The notes under the pieces were generated by a model that saw only the letters and a program-made list of their open reading frames with translations, did no database searches and was not told the origin of the DNA. This document shows, one piece after another, positions 1 through 6,500 of a stretch of 11,358 bases of DNA. Within the stretch, counting starts at the first letter, position 1; each line of letters begins with the position of its first letter. This stretch comes from an uncultured Christensenella sp. (GTDB lineage Bacteria > Bacillota > Clostridia > Christensenellales > Pumilibacteraceae), in assembly GCA_910577995.1 (NCBI GenBank), contig CAJTND010000008.1, positions 1-11,358 on the forward strand, written 5' to 3'. The position numbers and the translations under genes are program-made.

Positions 1-10
1 CTCAAAACCA

Positions 11-30
11 CTTCCCCCGAGAGGGGGAAG
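11..30. repeat. GNRA-capped hairpin, possible dispersed palindromic repeat
   Basis: A perfect 8-bp inverted repeat (CTTCCCCC / GGGGGAAG) closes a GAGA loop. No T-run follows on either strand, so it is not a usual terminator. The flanking text (GACGAGGTGACGGGTGGA) resembles the palindromic intergenic repeats common in Clostridia, but this is recollection and not a search. It may be the edge of a longer element cut by the window. Confidence 0.45.
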
Positions 31-89
31 CGACGAGGTGACGGGTGGAATGACTGCGCCGCGGACAAAGAAAAAGGGCGCGAAAAAAC

Positions 90-118
90 TTGACACGGGA
101 GGTCACGGCGAGTATCAT
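90..118 (+). promoter_or_regulatory. sigma-A-type promoter of mscL
   Basis: TTGACA at 90-95, a 17-bp spacer, and TATCAT at 113-118. An A-rich stretch (83-87) just upstream of the -35 could act as a weak UP element. Transcription would start near 125, giving a leader of about 27 nt before the mscL start at 152. The ribosome binding site is AGAGG at 141-145. Confidence 0.75.
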
Positions 119-140
119 ATATATAGATAAACGATACTCG
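109..140 (+). promoter_or_regulatory. inverted repeat spanning the mscL -10 box and leader
   Basis: CGAGTATC at 109-116 and GATACTCG at 133-140 are perfect 8-bp inverted repeats separated by 16 AT-rich bases. The left arm overlaps the -10 box and the right arm abuts the ribosome binding site. It could be an operator for an unknown repressor. It is unlikely to be an mRNA hairpin, because transcription should start inside the spacer. The symmetry is seen directly; the role is inferred. Confidence 0.4.
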
Positions 141-151
141 AGAGGCAAACA

Positions 152-769
152 ATGAAAAAGCTGTTCAAGGAATTCAAGACTTTTATCACGCGCGGGAACG
201 TTATCGATCTTGCCGTAGGTATGATCATCGGCGCGGCGTTCACCGCGATAGTCACCGCGCTCGTCAACGGGATATTCAAGCCGCTGATAAACGCGATACC
301 GATGGGCGATCTTTCGGGGCTGATAACGATGCTCGTGCCCAAGAACGCCGACGGCATACAGGTCGCGTTCGGTTCGGCCGATATCGATCTAAGCAAGTCG
401 GTTTATATCGATTGGGGCGATTTCATCATGGCGATAGTCAACTTCCTTTTGACCGCTGTCATCCTTTTCGCAATAATCAAGACTATCAACACCTTCCGCG
501 ACGGCGGTAAAAAATACAAGCTCGACATAACCGAAGCCGAGCGCGCGGAGCTCAAAGCGCAGGGCATGAGCCGCAAGCAGATGCGCGAGCACGTTGCGAA
601 AAAAGCCGCCGAGGAAAAGGCGAGAGCGGAAGCCGAAGCCGCCGCCGCCGCGCCCGAAACGACCGAACAGATACTCAAAGACATCCGCGCGTTGCTCGCT
701 ACGCTCAGACCCTCGGACGCAAAGACCGATATCGAGCGGGCGGTCGCGGCTACCGAGGACAAGGACTGA
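152..769 (+). CDS. mscL: large-conductance mechanosensitive channel MscL
   Basis: MscL forms a homopentameric pore in the cytoplasmic membrane that opens under membrane tension and releases solutes during hypo-osmotic shock. The 205-aa product has the family pattern in order: an N-terminal amphipathic helix (1-13), the conserved first membrane helix beginning FITRGNVIDLAVGMIIGAAF (residues 11-30), an extracellular loop (about 43-88), a second membrane helix (about 89-112), and a cytoplasmic C-terminal helix with the typical EQILKDIRALL ending (172-182). It is longer than the roughly 136 aa of E. coli MscL, because an Ala/Glu/Lys-rich charged stretch (about 120-168) lies between the second helix and the C-terminal bundle and a short tail follows. 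The ATG at 152 has AGAGG six bases upstream. The gene is monocistronic, with its own promoter and terminator, and looks like housekeeping sequence unrelated to the operons downstream. Confidence 0.96.
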   Translation: MKKLFKEFKTFITRGNVIDLAVGMIIGAAFTAIVTALVNGIFKPLINAIPMGDLSGLITMLVPKNADGIQVAFGSADIDLSKSVYIDWGDFIMAIVNFLLTAVILFAIIKTINTFRDGGKKYKLDITEAERAELKAQGMSRKQMREHVAKKAAEEKARAEAEAAAAAPETTEQILKDIRALLATLRPSDAKTDIERAVAATEDKD

Positions 770-789
770 TACATCATAACGCATAACGA

Positions 790-818
790 GGCGCGGGCAT
801 ATTGTCCGCGCCTTTTTT
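790..818 (+). terminator. rho-independent terminator of mscL
   Basis: GGCGCGG (790-796) pairs with CCGCGCC (806-812). The stem extends inward through a G-T wobble, a C-G and an A-T pair to a 3-nt loop. Six T follow (813-818). It lies 21 nt past the mscL stop and isolates mscL from the regulator operon. Confidence 0.92.
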
Positions 819-831
819 GCCTTGTATGTAT

Positions 832-863
832 CACGAATGTGAATATAACACGCACGAATAGGA
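832..863 (+). promoter_or_regulatory. paired direct repeats, probable LytTR regulator binding site
   Basis: CACGAATGTGA (832-842) and CACGAATAGGA (853-863) are direct repeats exactly 21 bp apart, and the second ends 8 bp before the -35 box at 872. Two roughly 9-bp direct repeats with a 21-bp period next to the -35 are the known layout of AgrA/LytTR activator sites. A weaker third copy (ACGTAT, 875-880) continues the 21-bp period into the -35 region. The same arrangement recurs at 3032-3063. The repeats are seen directly; the identity of the bound protein (the LytTR regulator at 941) is inferred. Confidence 0.75.
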
Positions 864-871
864 AATAGGTA

Positions 872-900
872 TTGACGTATGACCGTCGGCATGATATAAT
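872..900 (+). promoter_or_regulatory. promoter of the two-component operon
   Basis: TTGACG (872-877), a 17-bp spacer, and a perfect TATAAT (895-900) preceded by TGA, an extended -10 element. Transcription would start near 907, leaving a leader of about 34 nt. Because this promoter lies here, the in-frame TTG at 872 cannot be the regulator start. The activator repeats just upstream suggest autoregulation. Confidence 0.85.
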
Positions 901-940
901 TTTTCAGCGGATACTGTACCTAACGATAGCGGGAGGCATA

Positions 941-1666
941 ATGGACGAGCCGAAGAAAGTTGCAATAGTCGAGGACGATGCGAAAACGCGCGAAATGCTG
1001 CGCGGGTTCTTTTCCGATTACACAGCCGAGAACGGCGTAAGCTTCGACGTATCCGACTACGGCAGCGGCGAGGCGTTTCTCGCCGACGAGAGGTCGTTCG
1101 ATATGATCCTCATGGATATAGAACTGCCCGGCAGGGACGGCATGGAAACGGTGCGAGAACTGCGCAAGCGCGATCGCGACGTTATCGTGATATTCGCTAC
1201 CAACATGGCGCAGTTCGCGGTCAAGGGGTACGAGGTCGAGGCGTTCGACTTTATAGTCAAGCCGATGACGTACTATAACTTTACCATCAAGATAAGGCGC
1301 GCGCTCGAAAGGTCCAAGACCAAGCGCGTCAGGGATATTTGGATAAACGTTTCGGGCGCGGGCAGGCGCAGGATATCCGCCGCCCAGCTCAAATATGTGG
1401 AAGTGATGGGGCACAGGATAACATATCACACGACGGAGGGAGACTTCGCGTCGTCGGGCAGTATGCTCAAAGTAAAGGAGGAGCTTTCCGACCTGCCATT
1501 CGAGCTGTGCAATCGCTGTTATCTCGTCAATCTCAAATTCGTCGAGGAAGTGCGTCCGTTCCAGATAGTCGTCGGCGGCGAGACCTTGCAGGTATCGCAC
1601 TTAAAGCGCAACGAGTTTATGAGTAAGCTCAATCTCTATCTGTCGACGGGGGGGGGGTGTTATTGA
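941..1666 (+). CDS. LytTR-family response regulator (AgrA/LytR-like)
   Basis: Phosphorylation-controlled transcription factor of the LytR/AgrA type, 241 aa. The receiver domain (about 6-122) has the acidic pair D12/D13, the phospho-acceptor D59 in MDIELP, T87 and the conserved K107 in VKP. The LytTR DNA-binding domain (about 133-236) shows the family pattern of short beta strands, including YVEVMGHRITYHT and FELCNRCYLVNLKFV. The ATG at 941 is chosen because GGAGG lies at 932-936 and the promoter -10 box is at 895-900; an upstream in-frame TTG at 872 falls in the promoter. The gene ends just after a run of ten G that encodes three glycines near the C-terminus, and its stop overlaps the start of the kinase gene, so the two are translationally coupled. 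The direct repeats at 832-863 and 3032-3063 are its probable targets. The family call is firm; the regulon is inferred. Confidence 0.93.
   Translation: MDEPKKVAIVEDDAKTREMLRGFFSDYTAENGVSFDVSDYGSGEAFLADERSFDMILMDIELPGRDGMETVRELRKRDRDVIVIFATNMAQFAVKGYEVEAFDFIVKPMTYYNFTIKIRRALERSKTKRVRDIWINVSGAGRRRISAAQLKYVEVMGHRITYHTTEGDFASSGSMLKVKEELSDLPFELCNRCYLVNLKFVEEVRPFQIVVGGETLQVSHLKRNEFMSKLNLYLSTGGGCY
1648..1657 (+). repeat. homopolymeric G10 tract at the regulator/kinase junction
   Basis: Ten consecutive G within the last codons of the response regulator. The tract may serve as the Shine-Dalgarno for the kinase start at 1663. One extra G, or a -1 ribosomal frameshift on the tract, would join the regulator frame to the kinase frame with no stop between them. 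Homopolymers of this length are prone to slippage and also to sequencing error. Confidence 0.9.
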
Positions 1667-1685
1667 GTAATATCTTTCTCAATAA
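1660..1685 (+). promoter_or_regulatory. hairpin covering the regulator stop and kinase start
   Basis: TTATTGAG (1660-1667) pairs perfectly with CTCAATAA (1678-1685) across a 10-nt loop. The left arm contains both the regulator stop TGA (1664-1666) and the proposed kinase start TTG (1663-1665). Ribosomes finishing the regulator would open it, which would couple kinase translation to regulator translation. It starts 2 nt after the G10 tract. The stem is AT-rich and so only moderately stable. Confidence 0.5.
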
Positions 1686-3015
1686 GCTCCTTTTTATGGT
1701 CGAGATACTCGTCGCGGAGATACTTTGCACCGTGTATCTCAAAAAGAGGAGCAAATATCCGCTGCGGCTCGCGGCGTACATAATAGTATCGCTCGCCGTC
1801 GGCGCGGCGTTTCCCGTTGCGGTCAATAACTTCCCGTATGCGTGCTTCATGTTCTTTACGCTGTTCGCGATAACCGTCGGACTGTTGAAACTGCTCTATA
1901 ACGAGCCGTGGATAAACATACTGTTCTGCTCGGTCGCGGCGTACACCGTACAGCATTTCGCTTACGAACTCGCCAACCTTATATTGATAGTCGCGCTCAG
2001 GAACTCCGCGCCCATATTCGGCATGTACACGTCGACCGAGGTCGACCTTACTGCGCTGTCGCAGGGTCAGATAATATACGCGCTTATCTACGTGCTCGGC
2101 TATTACGCGGTGTACGGCGTGTTCTTCGTCATTTTCGGCAAGTCGATAAAAAAGAGCGGCAACCTCGAAGTAAAACGACCGTACCTGCTGTTGGTCGTCG
2201 GTATCGGGCTTATCGTCGATATCGTGCTCAATTCGGGCTACGTGTATCTGAGCAAGGGCGAGGACTTTGCGTCCGGACTGATAATCTATTCGTCAAACTG
2301 CATGTGCTGTATACTGTTGCTGTTCGTTCAGTTCGGGCTGATTCGGCAGAAGAGCCTCGAAACCGAGCTGAGTTTCGTGCGCAAGCTGTGGGCGCAGGAC
2401 AAGGAGCAGTACGAGCTGTTCAAAGAGAACATGGAGATGTTCAATCTCAAATGCCACGACATGAAGCATCAGATACGCGAGATAGGCGCGAACAAGGGCA
2501 TACCGCACGAGGCGCTCGAAGAGATAGAGAGCAAGATAACCGTTTACGATTCCGTGGTAAAAACGGGCAACGACGTGCTCGACACGATACTTACCGAAAA
2601 GAACCTCAAATGCAACCGCGACAGCATAACGCTGACGTGCGTCGCCGACGGCAAAGCGCTTTCGTTCGTCAGCGACGCAGATCTTTACGCGCTGTTCGGC
2701 AATGCGCTCGACAACGCGATAGAGGCGGTGTCGCGCATACCCGAGGCGGAAAAGCGCATAATCGGACTGTCCGTATTCGCGTCGGGCAACTTCGTAGCCG
2801 TCGAGGTGCACAACACGTTCGCCGTCGCGCCCGAGTTTGAAAACGGCATGCCCAAGACGACCAAAGCCGAACGCGAGCTGCACGGCTACGGCGTTAAGAG
2901 CATCAAGCTTATAGCCGAAAAGTACGGCGGCGACCTTACGCTCGGCGTAAGGGACGGGCTGTTCAATCTTAACGTATTGCTTCCGAATAACAAAAGACAG
3001 ACCTGCGCCGAGTGA
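1663..3015 (+). CDS. membrane sensor histidine kinase, GHKL/AgrC-like
   Basis: Sensor kinase paired with the LytTR regulator, 450 aa from a TTG start. The N-terminal half holds about six or seven hydrophobic membrane segments (roughly 8-25, 34-53, 56-78, 84-111, 134-158, 173-193, 203-226), as in AgrC-type peptide or small-molecule sensors. A coiled dimerisation helix follows, with the phospho-acceptor H265 in CHDMKHQI. The ATP-binding domain has an N-box with N347, D350 and N351 (GNALDNAIEA) and a G-box with G408 and G410 (HGYGVKSI, then KYGGDL). The TTG at 1663 overlaps the regulator stop by four bases (TTGA) and has the poly-G tract at SD distance. A GTG at 1657 would add two residues but lies inside the G run without a clear upstream SD. 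No signal-peptide precursor or AgrB-like protease gene is visible nearby, so the ligand is unknown. Confidence 0.9.
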   Translation: MSNIFLNKLLFMVEILVAEILCTVYLKKRSKYPLRLAAYIIVSLAVGAAFPVAVNNFPYACFMFFTLFAITVGLLKLLYNEPWINILFCSVAAYTVQHFAYELANLILIVALRNSAPIFGMYTSTEVDLTALSQGQIIYALIYVLGYYAVYGVFFVIFGKSIKKSGNLEVKRPYLLLVVGIGLIVDIVLNSGYVYLSKGEDFASGLIIYSSNCMCCILLLFVQFGLIRQKSLETELSFVRKLWAQDKEQYELFKENMEMFNLKCHDMKHQIREIGANKGIPHEALEEIESKITVYDSVVKTGNDVLDTILTEKNLKCNRDSITLTCVADGKALSFVSDADLYALFGNALDNAIEAVSRIPEAEKRIIGLSVFASGNFVAVEVHNTFAVAPEFENGMPKTTKAERELHGYGVKSIKLIAEKYGGDLTLGVRDGLFNLNVLLPNNKRQTCAE

Positions 3016-3030
3016 TCGGCGCTTTTTTTT
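3005..3030 (+). terminator. rho-independent terminator of the two-component operon
   Basis: GCGCCGA (3005-3011) pairs with TCGGCGC (3016-3022) around a GTGA (GNRA) loop, followed by eight T (3023-3030). The kinase stop codon (3013-3015) lies in the loop, so the terminator starts inside the coding sequence. Confidence 0.92.
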
Positions 3031-3031
3031 C

Positions 3032-3063
3032 AACGAATATGCACATAACCCTCACGAATATGA
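3032..3063 (+). promoter_or_regulatory. paired direct repeats, second probable LytTR binding site
   Basis: AACGAATATGC (3032-3042) and CACGAATATGA (3053-3063) are direct repeats 21 bp apart, ending 8 bp before the -35 box at 3072. Aligned with the region upstream of the regulator gene (833-876 against 3033-3076), 35 of 44 positions match with no gap, including GTATTGAC at the -35. A further out-of-phase ACGAAT lies at 3080-3085 in the spacer. This ties the downstream surface operon to the same regulator. The binding protein is inferred. Confidence 0.77.
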
Positions 3064-3071
3064 AAACCGTA

Positions 3072-3100
3072 TTGACTTGACGAATACGGCGGCTTATACT
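3072..3100 (+). promoter_or_regulatory. promoter of the surface glycosidase operon
   Basis: TTGACT (3072-3077), a 17-bp spacer and TATACT (3095-3100). Transcription would start near 3107, about 35 nt before the first gene, the same leader length as at the two-component promoter. Both boxes depart slightly from consensus, consistent with a promoter that needs an activator bound at 3032-3063. Confidence 0.8.
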
Positions 3101-3141
3101 TGCCTCAAAAGTAAACTTTACCATCGGAAAAGGAGGTACGG

Positions 3142-3555
3142 ATGAGGAAGAAAGTATCGAGCCCAACGGATAACGCCGCCACGGTCGAGCCGACGGACGA
3201 CGTTCGCGCGGCGGAAACGATAGCCGAAGAGGATACCGAGCCGACTGCGGAAACGCCCGTTTCGGTCGAGGCTGTCGTAGGCAAGCCCGAGAAAGCCCCG
3301 ACGAAGATACGCTGGGGACTGCTCGGCGGACTGTGCGCGATATTCGTTTTTTACCTTACGATAGGATTTATTGCGGCATGGCTCATCCTCAATCAGATAG
3401 CGGCGCAGACCAGCCACACCGCGTCGCCGTTCGGCACGTGGTGGCAGGTCGCGGTATTCGTCGCGGATATAGTCTTTGCGATAGGCGTCGTCGGGTCTTA
3501 CACGATGATGATACTGAGCGGAGCCAAGAGGAGGAAAGAGCATGTCACGCAATAA
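3142..3555 (+). CDS. small two-helix membrane protein of unknown function
   Basis: I do not recognise this 137-aa protein. The N-terminal third (about 1-52) is hydrophilic, rich in Glu, Thr, Ala and Pro and probably disordered. Two hydrophobic segments follow (about 58-84 and 100-126), joined by a short loop with SPFGTWW (95-101), and the protein ends in a basic tail (GAKRRKEH). The basic residues at both ends predict that both termini face the cytoplasm, with a loop of about 15 residues outside. The ATG at 3142 has AGGAGG at 3131-3136. It is the first gene of the operon, and its 3' end overlaps the GH3 gene by 14 nt, so the two are almost certainly made together. That suggests a membrane partner or assembly factor for the GH3 protein, but no motif shows this. 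Confidence 0.85.
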   Translation: MRKKVSSPTDNAATVEPTDDVRAAETIAEEDTEPTAETPVSVEAVVGKPEKAPTKIRWGLLGGLCAIFVFYLTIGFIAAWLILNQIAAQTSHTASPFGTWWQVAVFVADIVFAIGVVGSYTMMILSGAKRRKEHVTQ

Positions 3556-6500
3556 ACGCGACGGAAAGAGTTCTTACAGACTGCTTACGAGGATATTCGA
3601 CAGGGGCGTATGGGCGCTCATTGCCGGGTTTTTTGCTATACTGACGATAATAGCGTTCGTCGGCGGGAGCTTTGCCGATAAGTACAGCGCCAACCTCAAT
3701 GCGGTGCTCAACATCAAGACGCAGGAGATAATCGGCGGCGGCGAGGAGTATTACGAAAGCGATTTCTACAAGAAGAACGGCTACGACAACGACGCCATGC
3801 GCGGGCACTCGATGGAAGTGGCGGAGCAGGCGGCGGCGGAGGGCGCGGTGCTTTTGTGGAACAACGCAGTACCGAGCGGCGGCAAGGCTCTGCCTATCGC
3901 CAAGGGCGGCAAGGTGAGCCTCTTCGGCGTTGCGACGCAGAAATATCTGGTAGCGGGCGGCGGCTCGGGCTATATCGGCATCAACACGCCCGACACGGTC
4001 AAATCCAAGCTCGAGGAGCGCGAGCTCGTCGTCAATCCCAAGCTGTGGAACGCGTACAGCCTGCTCAAAGCAAACTACGGCTATTACGTCGTCGGCGACG
4101 AAGCCAAAAAGCGCGTCGGCGATTCCAACTATTGGGAATACCGCATCCGCGAGATACCGTGGGACGTGCTCGACACGTCGACGGTAGGCAAGGTGACGGA
4201 CACTGTCGGCGATTACGGCGATGCGGCGGTCATGACCGTCACGCGCTACACATCCGAGGACGGCGACACCGATTTCGATCCGACCGTCGATTACGGCAAG
4301 AGCATTTACAACGACAACAACCTCGACGGCAATTATATGGATCTTTCCGCCGATGAGCATAAGGTGATCGAGGAGCTTATCAAGCTCAAAAAAAGCGGCA
4401 CGGTCAAGCGCGTCGTATTGCTTATGAACACGGCGAGCCCGTTGCAGATGAAGAACATCCGCAAAATGGATATCGACGCGTGCGTTTGGGTCGGCATGGG
4501 CGGCAGCGCGTCGTACGCGCAGATAGCCGACGTGCTGTCGGGCGCGATAGCGCCGAGCGGTCATCTTGCGGACACTCTTGCTTACGACCATTACAGCTCG
4601 CCCGTGACGGAGAACTTCGGCGACGAAACGTTCGACGGGTCGCTCGCGGGACTTCCCGCCACCAACAAGATGACGCATAACACCAAGACGCTCGTCTATC
4701 AAGAGGGCATCTACATGGGCTACCGCTATTACGAAACGCGTTACGAGGATCTCGTGACGGGCAAGGGCGGAGCGAACGGCAGCGCGGGCGTCAAGGCGGG
4801 CGACGCGTCCGACGGTTGGAAGTATTCGAGCGAGGTCGCGTACCCGTTCGGCTACGGACTGACTTACACCGACTTTTCCTACGACAGGTTCAAGGTGGAG
4901 AAAAAGGGCGACGATTACGAAGTCAGCCTGCGCATAACCAACAAGGGCTCGATACCTGGCAAAGAGGTCATGCAGGTCTATCTTCAAAAGCCGTATACCG
5001 AGTACGACAAAAAAACCGGCATAGAGAAGTCCGCAGTCGAGCTCGTCGGCTTCGACAAGACCGACAGCATAACAAAGGACCAAACGCTGACCGTGACGGT
5101 CAAGGGCGAGGAGTTCAAGACCTACGACAGCTACGGCAAGCGCACCTACATACTCGAACAGGGCGATTATTATCTCGCCGTCGGCAGGAGCGCGCACGAT
5201 GCGCTCAACAACATACTCGCGCTCAAAGGCTACAAAGCGTCGGACGGCATGACCGACGACCTCGGCGCGCCCGCGGACGGCAACGCGTCGCTCGCGTACA
5301 AGATACATATCGACGCGGACGACTACGTCAAGTATTCCAAGTCGGTCACGGGCTATGCGATAACCAATCAGTTCGACAACGCGGATATCAAGCTTTACGC
5401 AGGCACGAAGGATCAAATGTCGGGCGTCAAGTACCTCTCGCGCAGCGATTGGCAGGGCACGTACCCGTCGGGCGTCAAGATAACGACCAACAATACGATA
5501 ATTGCCGACATGCAGTACGGCGGCAGCGGCGCAGTGCCCAACAGACCCAACGACGTTATGCCGACCTATGACAAAGTGACGGTCGCGCAGGACGTGCTCG
5601 ACGGGCTTAACGAGGGCAAGGACGACGACAAAAAACAGGATAGACTGCTGCTCGTCAACCTTATGGAAAAGGAGTTCGGCGATCCGCTGTGGCAGGACCT
5701 TCTCAACCAGATAAGCTGGGAAACCCAGCGCGATCTCATAAAGTACGGCTATTGCAACATCATGGGCATATCGTCGATAGGTTCGCACGAGATGAAAGCC
5801 AACGACGGACCTGCGGGCATCAAGGGCAATATCTGTCCGGGACTTACGTCGTATATGTGTTTTCCGTCGCAGCAGGTGCTTTGCTGTACGTGGGATCTGC
5901 CGCTCGTCAATAAGATAGGCGACGCGTTCGGCATGGAGATGCTGCACGCCGGCTATACCGCGATATACGGTCCGGGCGCTGGCATACACCGTTCGGCGTT
6001 CTCCGGTCGAAACTTCGAGTATTACAGTGAGGACGGATTCATTTCGGGCAAGATGTTCGCGGCGGAAACGCGCGGACTGCAAAAGCGCGGCGTCATAGTT
6101 TTCGCCAAGCATATGGTGCTCAACGATCAGGAGCGTAACCGCTACGGCGGCACGGTCTGGGCAAACGAGCAGGCGATACGCGAGATCTACCTCAAAGCCT
6201 TCGAGGGCGGTATCGTCGAGGGCAAAGCCAACGGCATAATGACCTCGCACAACCGCATAGGCGCGACCTGGTCGGGCGCGCACAGCGGCTTGCTCAACGA
6301 GATACTGCGCAAGGAATGGGGCTTTACGGGCATAACCATTACCGACGCGGCGGTCTCCGATCACGAGTTCACGTCCAAAGCGATGGCTGTCGCGCTGGTC
6401 GCGGGTCAGGATTTCTGGATGTACGGCAGCGACAAAACGTCCGATCTTACGGAGTTCAAGACCAATGCGACCGTATGCCTTGCCATGCGCGAGGCGGCGC

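Noticed and set aside
872..940. Longer response regulator starting at TTG 872
   Set aside because: That start lies on the -35 box of a near-consensus promoter, ahead of the likely transcription start. ATG 941 has a good ribosome binding site and begins right at the receiver domain.
1657..1662. GTG start for the kinase at 1657
   Set aside because: It lies within the G run and has no upstream SD; TTG 1663 uses the G tract as SD and gives a four-base stop/start overlap. The difference is only two residues, so it is not fully excluded.
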